From Smallanthus sonchifolius (taxonomy: Eukaryota > Streptophyta > Magnoliopsida > Asterales > Asteraceae): a stretch of DNA of 64,000 bases. The notes below the pieces were generated by a model. The model saw only the letters and a program-made list of their open reading frames with translations, was not told where the DNA came from and did not search any database. Positions within the stretch are counted from its first letter, which is position 1, and every line of letters starts with the position of its first letter. A program made the translations under genes and the position numbers. Positions 22,141 to 33,217 of this stretch are shown piece by piece. Where the stretch lies: the NCBI GenBank assembly GCA_023525975.1, contig CM042018.1:104648001-104712000 (forward strand). The letters are read 5' to 3'.

Positions 22141-22688
22141 GATGAAGAAGAAGAAGAAGAAAAACTTTCATTTCAGCTCGAAACTTTCGACGGAAAGTTC
22201 AAAGTTTCGATGGAAAGTTAAAGTTATGGAAAGCTCAAAGTTTCGATGGAAAGCTCAAAGTTTCGATGGAAAGCTCAACTTTCAATGGAAAGTTCAAACT
22301 TTCTACTGAATGTTTCCATGGAAAGTTCAGACTTTCTACTGAATGTTTCTATGGCAAGTTCAGACTTTCTACTGAATGTTTCCATGGAAAGTTTAAACTT
22401 TCTACCGAATGTTTCAATCGAAACTTTTCTAAACTTTCGACCTATACGAAAGTTTATCCTATTTTCACATGTGAACTTTGTTGGGAATCTATCATGTGTA
22501 TGGTTTTTCAAATCTTTAGCAACAGAAGCAAAAACACATGATCTTTAAAACATTTAAAGATTCCCACCATGGATCCAATTGCAAAATAATGAAACCGAAA
22601 ACAAAACAACCATAATGGGTTTAGGATTACAACCTTTGCAAAGAAGTGGTTGCTTAAACACTCGAAGATAGTGGATGAAGATATCAAA
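22141..22688. repeat. duplicated block B
   Basis: Second copy of block A, with the same order of TTTCGATGGAAAG units and 33-bp units. It is separated from A by the 385-bp repeat shared with 17.3 kb. Confidence 0.85.
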
Positions 22689-25252
22689 GTAGAAGCTTAT
22701 CCAAAACGTATCCACACCAAACAATGAAGCTCCAAGGATGGTGCTAGCCAATCAAACCCGCAAAGCTTGTCAAGATGTATGTTGGAAAACCTCAAGAACT
22801 CCTTCTTTATGTGCCTTCAAAATATGTATAAATTATGTGTAGAATGGACACTCAAAACCTCCAAGAACAATCAATGAACTAACCCAACACTTAGTTAATT
22901 CATATGTTGTTCAAGAGCACCTTTTCTTGCCCTTGTTCTTCACGTAATTCTGCTATCCAAAAGTCCCTTTTTATAGCAGAAAATTAGAGTGAAAGATTTG
23001 AATAAAAGGTAAGGTTCAAGTCCTTTCAAAGTCCCAAGCTAGGAGTATATGTTGAACACATACCTTAGACACCATACCATGCATTAAATGCTAGTCATGT
23101 GTTGCAAGAAAAGTGAAAAAGAAGCCCATTTTTTCTGCCCAAAATCTCGGCCAGCAACAATGAAAAAGGATGGGGTGTGGTCTTGGTAATCATGAGTCCA
23201 CACATCTCATACTTGTGTCTAGTTAGACTAGGACTTTTTTCTTCCATTCAAACAAAGCTAGGTACATATTCAAACAAAGCTAGGTACATATATATTACAC
23301 ATTATGTATAATATATGTGCATACAAATATGTGTATGCAATATCAACTTTGTATTAAAACAAAGTTAGCTGGTTTGAAAGAAATAACCTACACATATGTA
23401 AGTTCTAGCAAAAGGTTGGATGTATATATATATATATACACACACTTACATACATGTAAATATAAATACATACATATATAATGATAATAAATATATGACC
23501 TTAAGAAATTGTTACAAATGACAATTACTAAATATATATCTTGACCGGGTTAAGATGTTTAAATACGCTTAAACGTATCCTTGATAATTGCTTAGTGTGT
23601 GACCCTTTGGGATCACATATCAGTAGTAATACTATTGGAAGTTATTCATTGGCCGTACATATCCAACAAACCTTTAATCAGATTGTTAGTAATTCAAGTG
23701 TTCTTCAAGGGTCGGTTCATCAGTACTTGGTGGTTAGAAGCTATTTCTTCCAGGTGAGTTTAAAAATCCCTATTTATCTATTTTATGGTGGTGTGCATGC
23801 TCTGTAAAGGATTTTATGGATAAGATGTTTTAAACTAATGAAACGTACGAAGTTTATGAATGGTTATGTTTTAAAAAAAAAAGAGGGTAACGTGTTATGA
23901 AGTCATTACATTGTCGGAATCTGCTATGGTCCTTTCGGGGAGTAATGGGTTATGTTATGGTTCCTTCAGGGATAAATTTTATGTTACGGGCAATGCCTAT
24001 ATGGCTTGCTAATGATTGTACAACCGGGTTATGGACACGGTAGCGACGGTTAACGAATGGAGTGATGACGATTGCTCAGTATGTTATGTTATGGTCCCTT
24101 CGGGGAGAAAGGTTATGTTATGTTATGGCGGTTACGATATGATGCAGATCTAGATACTAAATGTATGACTTACGATGTATGTTTATGGTACGTTTCCTTA
24201 ACCCGTGTATCCTTGAGATATATGAGTTTTATGTTTTTGATGCAAATGTTATGTTTTAAGCTAAATCCCTCTTCTCAATGATTTATGAAAATTGAAACTC
24301 ACTCAGCGAAGCTGACTTTTAGCATGCACATCAGGTTAAGTGTAGGTGTCAATGGATGCTTAGGAGGGCTGTTTGGCATGGAGGCGAAGGCTATCCTACT
24401 CAAGACTCGCATCCCATTTATTATGTTTCGATATCAGTTATCTTTGACTGTTGTAAAGATTATGTACTTGTCTTGTAAGACTTAATATGTTTCATTTGAA
24501 CGTTTTCCGTTGCGTATGAATGAAAGTTTACAGTTTAACAACTATGTTGTGAATGAGTAAATCCAACAAATGAAACAACTGGGTTTGGGGTGTTTCAGTG
24601 GAAAGTAACAGTTTTGGGTACTAAGGGTTTAAAGTAACAGGTTTGGGTTTTATGCTTTTTATTTTGTAATGAGTTTGGGTATTAAAGCTAACTTCTATTA
24701 ACTTTTCTGTTAACTTGGGTTGAAATGACCAAAATAACATTTTACTTTATACTCTTAGTACTCAAATCTGTTACTTTCCACAAATGATATTTTAGTCATT
24801 TTTCACAGACTTAACAGAAAACTTAACGAAAGTTAGCCTTAATACCCAACCTCGTTACAAAATTTTTCAAACCTATTACTTTTCACAGACCTGTTAGTTT
24901 AAACTTTTTCCCAGACTTAGCATAAAACCCAAACCTGTTAGTTTTAACTCTTAGTACCCAAACCTATTACTTTTCACAAACCACATGAACTATCTATGTG
25001 ATTAACTCTAATCTAAATTAGAAAATCAATAACAAAAATATTCAGTGAAACTATATATATATATATATATATTTATAATCAATAATAAATACTATTAGAT
25101 GACGTATCTATTTGATTATATGATTATACATCAGGAAAATCATCAAAATAAGCATGTTGACCACAATTTTTGTTCAAGTAGACACTGACTTTTACATTTG
25201 TTTAAATAGGCAACCCAAAACAATCAATCAGAGGAGGACAAATAACCAGGAT

Positions 25253-25480
25253 GACTCCTTTATAGCCTACACACCAATAATATGACTCCTTCATAGCCCA
25301 CACCCATAATCTGACATCTTCACAGCCCACACATCGATAATTCGGCTTCTCCACAACCTACTAGAACAAATATAAAATTCAATGTCAATCCGACTCCTTC
25401 ACAACCCGCACACCAATAATATAACACCTTCATAGCCAGACATCGATAATCCGATACCTACACATCCCACTTAAAAAGTT
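25253..25480. repeat. 31-bp degenerate minisatellite
   Basis: About seven units of 29-31 bp follow the pattern GACTCCTTCATAGCCCACAC then CCAATAAT. They start near 25253, 25284, 25313, 25343, 25392, 25423 and 25453, with one longer gap after the fourth. A (TA)n tract lies upstream at 25047-25072. Confidence 0.75.
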
Positions 25481-25714
25481 AACGCCTGTTTTATTAATTT
25501 TTTTAGTAAACTTACCTATTTTAATGATTTTCTATTTTACATGAGTTAACATCTGAGAGAAATTTATCTCACCTACGCTGTCTATTTTTTTCAAATGAAT
25601 CATCATAAATACATTTTAATATATATAAAAAGCAAATACTAAAAAGTATATTCATAAAAAAAAATACATAAAAAATAAATAAATAACGGGTTAAATATTA
25701 TACTTTTAAAAGAA

Positions 25715-26482
25715 ACTAGTAATCTTACCCGTGCGTTGCGGCGGGGTTTCAAAATTTGTAATGGTGGCATTAAAGAATTGTACCACAGGCTTAACATCTT
25801 GTAAGAAATAAACATTTAAACACCGAGGGACGCTGACACTTACAATTACTATTATACCAGCGCTCACTGCGGCGCGCGAAAATTTATCTGTATAAAAAAA
25901 CATTTACGTAAACACTTGTTACTTATAACAGCCCCGCCACAACGTTCGGTATACTATCGGCAAATAAGAAGAAATCATAAGTAAAAGTGTAGGTGTAAAA
26001 ATAAATTAAAGAAATAACATTTTAATAATTATTTTTAATGACTTGTACATTTGTGCTTTGCTAACTTGTACATTATCACGCAGAACTCAGTTTTGAACGT
26101 AACTTATATCGAAACGTATATAAAAATAAGCACGTCGCAATGGTATATTCAGAATTTTATAAAACATTATATTTTAAAAATTATAAATAAAAATCCAAAA
26201 AGAAGAGAGAAGCTTATGAGTGTGACACATGTCAATGTGTGGTTGGTCAAAAAAATAAAAAATAAAACTAATGAGAAAGTATATGTTTAAATAATAAGTT
26301 TATTGAAAGTGGAAGGATCATCTTGTAATTTTTAGAGTGATGTGTAATTTATAAAAGTATGATTTACTTGTTTGCACCTGATGCTTCAAGATTTGTAAAT
26401 TTTGAACATTAAAAACCTCTCACAACCAAATCTTACATTTTAATATATATATATATATATATAATATAGCTTATTTTATAGA
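25715..26482 (-). mobile_element. probable small non-autonomous Helitron
   Basis: The minus-strand 3' end at 25715 is CTAG. It is preceded by CCCGCCGCAACGCACGGG, a weak hairpin, about 8 nt inside, with T as the next flanking base. A candidate 5' end, TCTATAAAATAAGC, lies at 26482 with A in front. The interior is AT-rich and has no gene. The 3' end is the stronger call; the 5' end is a guess among AT-rich alternatives. Confidence 0.5.
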
Positions 26483-26559
26483 TATACAACTTTTTAAAAA
26501 TAAAAGAAAGTAAAATACCCAAACAGAAAAATTGTAATTTCTTTTATCGAAGTTTTAAC

Positions 26560-26950
26560 TTTTAACCCTTGAAACCTTCAAGGGAGTGACGCAATAGTAA
26601 CTACTTAAGTCTTTCTAGCAAAGGTAGTAAGTTTAAATTCAGCATCTACTGATTTTCTATCTTTAATTTCCTTGAAGGCTACCTGCTATGCGAAAGCTGC
26701 GTTTTACCCGTTTCCGTTGGTTAGCAAAATATTGATGGGTTTTATTGAAGTTTAACCGTTGAAACATCAAAAGATGACGCAGTTATAAGCGTTAGAGTTT
26801 TTCTAACAGATGTATCAGGTTTTCTGTATTTATCCCCTTAAATTCCACCTCCTCAACGTAAACTATGTCTTAACCGATTTTGTTATTAACATAGCATTAA
26901 CGGGTCCCACGTTTTTTTTCGGTAATTATTTTTTAAGTAACAAGTTATCA
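26560..26950. other. non-coding with ancient direct repeat
   Basis: Two diverged direct copies share GAAGTTTTAAC, TTGAAAC, GTGACGCA(A/G)T and TTTCTA, at about 26550-26640 and 26745-26825. No gene is seen. Confidence 0.45.
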
Positions 26951-26959
26951 CGGTTAAAA

Positions 26960-27525
26960 AATGGGAAAATTACCAAAAATATACATTTGACTAAATGGTT
27001 TTCTCAAAATAGACATTGACTTTTAGCCTACGATTTTATAGACATTCTCACTGAATAGACGGCTAAAGCCGGCTATTTAGCCGTCATAAATTTCAGTGCA
27101 CAACAGAGTTGTGGTCCAATGAAAACTTGACACGTGGCAAATTTCACGGCTAAAAATAGCCGGCCCGTCTAGGCTATTTAGCCTTAGCCGGCCGTTATAA
27201 GGCCATTAGTCGGGAGTTTTTGCACTTATCCGGACGTTATAAGGACTTTAGCTATGAGCCTGGGCGCCGACTTAGACGGCCGTTATCAGGCTTAGCCTTA
27301 GCCGTGAGCCTAGGCGACGGCTTAGCCGCCGTTATAAGGTTTAGCCGGCCGTTATAAGGCCTTTAGCCGGCGGCTAAGCCACGTGTCAAAATTTTATTGG
27401 ACCAGAACTCTGTTATGCACTGAAATTTAGGTCGGCTAATTAGCCGTATGTTTAGAGAGAACGTTTATAAATTCGTAAAGTATATTTTGGGAAACAAATG
27501 TTTATTTTGGTATTTTTCACTAAAA
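26960..27525. mobile_element. fold-back element with ~200-bp inverted repeats upstream of the hydrolase gene
   Basis: The left half (AAATTACCAAAAATATACATTT... ACGGCTAAAGCC... AATTTCAGTGCACAACAGAG... GACACGTGGC) pairs with the reverse complement of the right half ending near 27525. In the middle (27160-27360) are several copies of GGCCGTTATAAGG and TTAGCCG-type units, GC-richer than the flanks. No ORF or clear target duplication is seen. It ends about 60 bp upstream of a TATA box and about 320 bp upstream of the ATG of the hydrolase gene. Confidence 0.75.
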
Positions 27526-27585
27526 AAATAGTGTACCGTTGACTAGGTCAAGAGAATAAGTTGTACGGCAGACTGCTAAATGGTT

Positions 27586-27593
27586 TATAAATA
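27586..27593 (+). promoter_or_regulatory. TATA box of the BODYGUARD-like gene
   Basis: TATAAATA lies about 250 bp before the ATG at 27844. A CT-rich leader (CCTCTCTCTCTCTTTC) at 27660 is typical of plant 5' untranslated regions. Confidence 0.6.
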
Positions 27594-27843
27594 CAGAGAG
27601 GAAAACTAGTTTCTTGACAAGTCAGTCACCGGGCGGTTCAACCACCACCCACATTTCCCACCTCTCTCTCTCTTTCTTCCTTCGATTAATGCGCTCCCAT
27701 TTATGATTCACAACACTCTCCAAATCCACACGCTTTTCTCAACCCAAAACCAGTTCATCCCCTTGCCAGTTGTCCTCCTCTCTCTCCCATCACCCACTTA
27801 GTTAACCACAAATTCATGTGTCATAATTTGTAATTTGAGTGTC

Positions 27844-30800
27844 ATGGGGAATAACACAAGATCTGTTCTTGGCTTCATTGGGAAGTTGATCAACGACTTG
27901 TTGAGTTTTCTTGTCTTTTCTGTGCTTGATGTTATTGATATTCTTTTATGTTATGTGTACAAGATTGTTGATTTCTTTATGGAGGATGAATGGAAGCCAT
28001 GTTATTGTTCGTCCCCGAAGGAAGCTTTTATGAACAGTGGTAGCATTGTGGTGTCGGAGAAAGGGGAGGCTGAGAAGATTGTTTGTGTTACGTCAACCAA
28101 GTTAGAGCTTGAGGAGATTTCGGATACGCTTTACTCGCGGCCTTCGCTGGTGGCGGAGGTGTCGAAAACGACGGTGAAACGGCGGAATGTGGGTCCTTTG
28201 GTTAGTGGTCAATCGCCGTTTGTGGTGGAAATGTTGCAAGAAAAGATCGGTGGGAAGAAGTCGCATCCTGTCCCGCGGTGGTCGGATTGTAACTGCGATA
28301 CGTGTAACTCGTGGTCGAGTTCTTGTAAAGATACTCTCTTTGTTTGTACAGATGGAAGGAAAGGTTAGTAAATGATTTTGATCGTAGAAGCAGTCTCTCT
28401 GTCTTCTAGGACGGAGGAAAAGTCTGCCCTAGTCCCATCCTGCTCAGAACGCTACTTATAGCTTGTTATTGCTGCGATTTACTGGGTTTGTTTGTTTGTT
28501 TTGGTGTTTTGAATTTGTTTGATTGGTTATTGATTGCAGATAATGTTAGCGAGAATGTGTTGTTTATACACGGGTTTATATCGTCATCGGCATTTTGGAC
28601 GGAGACATTGTTCCCGAACTTCTCGAGATCGATCAAATCAAAATACCGATTATTCGCGATTGATCTTTTAGGGTTTGGGAAAAGCCCGAAGCCTCACGGG
28701 TCGCTTTACACGATGAAGGAGCATTTGGACATGATCGAAAGGTCGGTTCTTGAACCCAACAAGATTGAATCGTTTCACATCGTGGCTCATTCTCTCGGCT
28801 GCATTCTAGCGCTCGCACTCGCTGTTAAATACCCGAAGGCCGTCAAGTCCCTAACTTTACTCGCACCGGTAATCAACCATTTCCTTTCAATTTCACTCAG
28901 GTGCGGAACTAGAAGAGGTTCACCAATATCGGTCTATTTTATATATATAAAAATTTGAATTTTTTAAAAGGAAAACATTATGATGACCATCTAACTAAAA
29001 AAAAGTTTTGTTCCGTCAGTGAACTACTTTCACTCACGCGTGCACACACAACTGTTTGTTTTGTAATCTAGCTTTTTTGAAATGTGCGTATGGTTAGCCA
29101 TATTTTCCGGCACCAAAAGGGGAGGAGGCGACGCAGTATATGATGAGGAAGGTGGCGCCGCGGCAGGTGTGGCCGTTGATTGCTTTCGGGGCGTCGATGG
29201 CTTGTTGGTACGAACATGTTAGCCGGACAATTTGTCTGCTGATCTGCAAGCACCACCGGACCTGGGAGTTTCTAACAAAACTCATCACCAGAAACAGGTG
29301 AAACTCTACTCTTCTTCTTTATTATTCGTTGACCGGGGGTCAACGCCATCGGTTCATGCACCAGACGGTAATGTCGGAGGTCCTGGGTTCAAACCCAAGT
29401 ATGAGGTGAATTATTTGGTATAATTTAAGAGAATGAGTAGAGTAGATTTGCGGTTAAAAAAATAAAATAAAATTAACTAATTAATTAATTTTGAGAAAAT
29501 GTAGAAATAAAAATTTGTAATAAATTGCATAAACTTTCATCTATTATCGCCTTAATTGTCCCCACATCTTATGAAATTTCATACGCATCACAAGAAAAGT
29601 TTGAGGCCAATAAATGAATTTCTAACGAAACGGTTATTAAATGGTGTTACAAAATTAAAACTTTTTATAATACATTTATAAAATAGTTTTAAAACTGTAT
29701 TCTTTTTCCACCCATTAGGTAGTCTTAGAAAATTAACATTTGCATAATTTTAAATTTTAATTTCTAATTTAATTCTCTAGAAGATTCATAGGAACAGTTG
29801 ATTTAAATGTTTAACAATAATAATAATCATTAATTGTAGTACTTTTGCAAATTAATTAGCCTTAAAATCTTGTTAATAGACCTGTGTATTAACCGATGCA
29901 CCTGAAAGGGGTTCACCTTTGCATGCTTTTATTGATTAATCACGTGTTATCAAGAGGTTTTGAGAAGTATAAGACATAAGTTATAAGTATATATAATTTA
30001 TCCACTTTAAATATCTAATTAACAAAACATTAGTTTATTTAAGCCTAGACCTCTAGGGTTGGGCCACCATTTAACACAGTTCATGACGGGACTTGAATCC
30101 TAACTCCAAAAAAGACATTAGTTATTAATATGACTTGAACCCTCATCCTCTAGGGACCAGACACCAACACACCAAGATATTATTGAGCTAAATGTCATTA
30201 GGTTGTTGATGAAGTTGTTAGGGTTAATTAATTGAGAGGTGATTTGTGTATTATTGAACTAAATTATAGATTAGAAATAATTTAATTTTAATATTTTAAC
30301 CCTTACATAATTAAAAAAACAACGAAAATGTAATTTTGATTTACAGATACAATTATGAAAACCATCCATTGGGGTTGGTGGATTAATGGTAGAAGAAAAT
30401 CCTCTATCATACATCAAAGTTTAAGAAGGTAATGGATTCAAGACATAAAAATTAATAAAATTTGCCTTTAAAAAAAGATAAAATTATGAAAATATTGTGT
30501 TTTTCCAATCACTTTGGGTTCACTCCCGAATCAATTTCATGGGATGACGTATAAGTATGACTTCTGTACTATATCGACTTCGTTGACTTTACATACCCTA
30601 CAACAATAAACTGCCTCTTTAAAGCACATTAAATAATTCATGCATTAGCCGAATAGGTTGTGGTACAGTGGTTGAGGTAAGGTCTGAAGTCCCAAGGGAC
30701 CCGGGTTCAATCCCTGTTACCACCATTAATTTCTGAGGCATGCAAATGAGGCCTAGTTCTTAGGCTGATGCACAGGGTTTTACCCACGCCGATTCAGGGT

Positions 30801-32643
30801 ACGAGCCTCGACTCTCCCTCAAGCCCGGAAGGGGCCGTATTGGGTGGGATTTTTCCTTGGTCTCCAACTCTAACGTCAAGTGGGCCCGGTTAAGACAACA
30901 TATTGGCCGGAGTTGGACGAGTCTCTCCCATGTGATGGGGTGTGATGTCACAACATTCAATGTTCGCCGTTCAAAAAAATAATAATAATTCATGCATTCG
31001 ACACAATAATTTTGTATTTATTTTCCAAATTACATTATTTATTTGACATTTTTTAAAGCAAAAATCTAAGTTGCGTTTGGTTCGCGAATGTTTTTGAAAG
31101 AAATGGAATCCGTTAAAGAAATTGAATTTGGAATTGTAATTTATTAAAAATATTTGAAATATAAAGAAATTGGAATCTATCAAAATGAATGTGAATTCCT
31201 AATATATTTGACTGACAAAACAATCACAAACGAATTGGAATCCATCATCATGACCACAACTTACCGAATGTCATCGCCCCCCGCCACGGACGCTACCCGA
31301 CCACCTCGCCACCACCAACCACTCGTCGCCGTCGTCTGGCGATAGTGGTCGGTGGTGGTGGAGACGAGTGGCAGCGTTGGTTGACAGTGGGCGGGTGGTG
31401 ATGACGACGGCAGTCGGGGGGGTGGCGGCGGTCGGGGAGGGGGTGGTCGGGGGCAGAGGTGGGGGGGGGGGGGGGGCGTTTGGTGGGGACGGGGGTGGAG
31501 GTCATGGTCGGCGATCGTCAACTGGGGCTGGGGGTGCGGTTGCGACAACGATGAGTGGCCGGAGATTCCATTTCCTTTTGGTGAATTCCTTTACAATTTG
31601 GAAGGAATTTGAATTACTTTATTTGAAGGAATTTATGGGAATTAATTTCAATTCTAATTCTTGTCTCAACTAAACGTATTGCAAAAGAATTTAGATTCCA
31701 ATTCTAACAAATTCTTCAAATCAAACGCATTGACAAATGAAATTCAGATTCCAATCCACTGAATTCTGACGAACCAAAAGCACTCCTAGAATTTTTTAGG
31801 ATAAATAGACCACAACTACACCTTACAGGATTTGAACCCTCAACATATTGGTAATGAGACACACCACTTAACCACCAGGATCACCCCTTAGGCTATGTAT
31901 AGTAGGCTTACGCCCACCGCCAACTCACCCATTTTGGGTGTGAAACACCACCCCTTAGGGGCCTGAATGAAGCGTGAAGGGCGCACCCGTGAGGCATATC
32001 ACGAGCGTGGGGCGCTGGTGGGGTGATTCCAACCAATCATGATAATTTTTAGTGGTTAAAATTAAAAAAAAAGATCATTTTTAAATTAATGGGGATAGTG
32101 AAACCATTACACAACTTAGTGATTCTGTTTAATGAATGTTCTCTTACTGACATGGTGGAACATTTTTTACTTTTTAGTATTAAGGACATTTGACTTTTAG
32201 TTACAATCTAATTCTTTGTTACGATTGAATTAAAACTTTCTAAAACAATTTTAAATTTAATTCCTTGATTAAATCTTTTAAATATATTTTATGATTGTAT
32301 GGGATTTTTAAACAGGATTAGGACATACTTGATTGAAGGCTTTTGTTGTCACACACATAATGCTGCTTGGCACACCCTTCACAACGTTATATGTGGGACT
32401 GCTGCCAAAATCGAAGGGTACTTGGACATGGTTCAAAACCACCTAAACTGCAGCGTGAATGTGTTTCATGGTCGAGACGACGAGCTCATTCCTGTGGAGT
32501 GTAGTGATAATGTCAAGACCAAAGTCCCCAGGGCAAACGTCAGGGTCGTTGAGAAGAAAGATCATATCACCATAGTCGTTGGACGTCAAAAAGCCTTTGC
32601 TAGAGAACTCGAACAAATCTGGAAGACTGCGAGAACGAGTTAA
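27844..32643 (+). CDS. BDG-like: BODYGUARD-like alpha/beta hydrolase, four exons, intact
   Basis: The family acts at the epidermal cell wall and is needed for normal cuticle; its substrate is unsettled. Exons are 27844-28363, 28540-28868, 29098-29297 and 32316-32643, with GT-AG introns and consistent phases, giving 458 residues. Arabidopsis BDG1 is close to 470. A hydrophobic N-terminal segment (about residues 8-36) is followed by EWKPCYC and a Cys-rich RWSDCNCDTCNSW (from 145). The hydrolase core has the oxyanion motif FIHGF (182-186), the nucleophile elbow AHSLG with Ser258, Asp405 in DDELIPVE and His433 in KDHITIV. All three catalytic residues are present. The first Met in frame is at 27844. 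Intron 3 is 3.0 kb and holds SINEs and MITEs. Confidence 0.94.
29328..29475 (+). repeat. SINE-like repeat in intron 3
   Basis: A tRNA-like B-box, GGGTTCAAACCC (29385-29396), is followed by a body ending GATTTGCGGTTAAAAAA and an A/T tail. This resembles the tail of the repeat at 169-291 (TTTGCCGTTAAA). No target duplication is identified. Confidence 0.5.
30090..30205 (-). repeat. tRNA-like SINE relic in intron 3
   Basis: On the minus strand ATTTAGCTCAATAATATC resembles an A-box region, and GAGGGTTCAAGTC resembles a B-box. A second tRNA-like fragment (GGGACTTGAATCC) lies just to its left. The borders are uncertain. Confidence 0.35.
30351..30492 (+). mobile_element. SINE with 11-bp target duplication in intron 3
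   Basis: The body at 30362-30481 is flanked by AATTATGAAAA at 30351-30361 and 30482-30492. It begins CCATCCATTGGGGTTGGTGG and ends TTTGCCTTTAAAAAAAG. It is the same family as the minus-strand copy at 481-630. Confidence 0.75.
30632..30998 (+). mobile_element. 337-bp tRNA-derived SINE with 15-bp target duplication in intron 3
   Basis: The body at 30647-30983 is flanked by AATAATTCATGCATT at 30632-30646 and 30984-30998. It has a clear A-box, TGGTACAGTGG (near 30660), and a B-box, GGTTCAATCCC (near 30703). A longer tRNA-unrelated body follows and ends GTTCGCCGTTC plus an A-rich (AAT)n tail. The perfect duplication shows a relatively recent LINE-mediated insertion. Confidence 0.88.
31069..31785. 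mobile_element. TIR element with GC-rich core (possible PIF/Harbinger-type) in intron 3
   Basis: The ends AGTTGCGTTTGGTTCG and (reverse complement) GAGTGCTTTTGGTTCG are imperfect inverted repeats, with CTA on both sides as a possible 3-bp target duplication. AT-rich arms made of GGAATT/AATTCC repeats flank a very GC-rich core (31275-31560). The core has CACC/GGTG repeats and a run of 16 G (31461-31476). The open frames in the core are low-complexity and not convincing genes. Confidence 0.55.
31800..32060. repeat. SINE-like relic and MITE-like end in intron 3
   Basis: 31800-31890, read on the minus strand, has CTGGTGGTTAAGTGG (A-box-like) and GAGGGTTCAAATCC (B-box-like). 31890-32060 (GGCTATGTATAGTAGGCTTACGCCC onward) is GC-richer. 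It shares the style of the segment at 37500-37680 (GGTGTGAAACACCACCCC here, GTGAAACACCGCCCGC there). Both calls are approximate. Confidence 0.4.
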
Positions 32644-33217
32644 GAACTTAGCTCGATGGCAATTGGTATGACCGCGTAAATCTTTCTTTCTTCATTATTT
32701 GTCTTTTTAGAAGAACAAAAGCAACTCAAAATCATGATTAGCTCCAAAAAAATAATCAATCATTCAAAGAAAATCCATCCAAATCAAGAAATTGGATGAA
32801 TTAATACCAGTAGTATATATCTTGGTTAGGTTTTCTTATTTGTTATCCAATCTATTGATATCTGAATATGTTTTTCAAACACAGTTTTTAGATTTTAGAA
32901 ACACATGTCTACACACACATTAATATATATGTTGCGTCGAACTATTTGCGTGTAAGGACTAAACGTCACACTTAACCCACGCACAAATCAGTATTGTATG
33001 ACTAGGTTCGACCACTTATACTTCGTTAATGAGAAGTGTCTGGTTGTTCCACCATTACTTTAGCGTTATTAACATTTTGCACAAGGTTAAACTAGTCTTA
33101 TCCGTGCTATGTCTTCTATATTATTTTTCATGAAACTTTTAGCATACACAATAAAGATGTAAAAATTAACAAGTGTTTACAAGATTCGGTTTTTAAATAC
33201 GAGCATTCGATCTAGTA
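32644..33217. other. 3' flank of hydrolase gene
   Basis: This contains the presumed 3' untranslated region. No further gene is seen. No single polyadenylation signal can be chosen with confidence. Confidence 0.5.

Larger units (their letters stand above)
20677..24597 (+). mobile_element. 3.9-kb TG...CA element with 5-bp target duplication, probable large solo LTR
   Basis: The element starts TGTAACACCCC and ends GGGGTGTTTCA, an 11-bp near-perfect terminal inversion. It is flanked by GTGGA at 20672-20676 and 24598-24602. There are no coding domains. Near its 3' part AACTCACTCAGCGAAGCTGAC (about 24296) recurs almost identically at 62928, which suggests both belong to related gypsy-type LTR sequence. 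It contains an internal tandem duplication (21195-21758 and 22141-22688) and a copy of the 17.3-kb repeat between the two. A solo LTR of this size would be large but possible; a non-autonomous element is an alternative. Confidence 0.75.
20641..25009. mobile_element. MITE with long inverted repeats, split by a 3.9-kb insertion
   Basis: Its two parts are 20641-20676 and 24598-25009. The left end AGAGTTAATTACAGAGATAG matches the reverse complement of the right end (AGAGTTAATCACATAGATAG). Pairing continues through CATGTGGTTTGTG, GTACTAAG and AGGTTTGGGTTTTATG. Internal copies of the AAGTAACAG/TTTGGGTA motif show further inverted duplication. It abuts the broken RT exactly and carries the insertion 20677-24597. 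Confidence 0.75.

Noticed and set aside
31261..31673. Pro/His-rich or Gly-rich ORFs in the hydrolase intron
   Set aside because: These are low-complexity GC-rich DNA inside a TIR element, open on several frames, and not a convincing gene.
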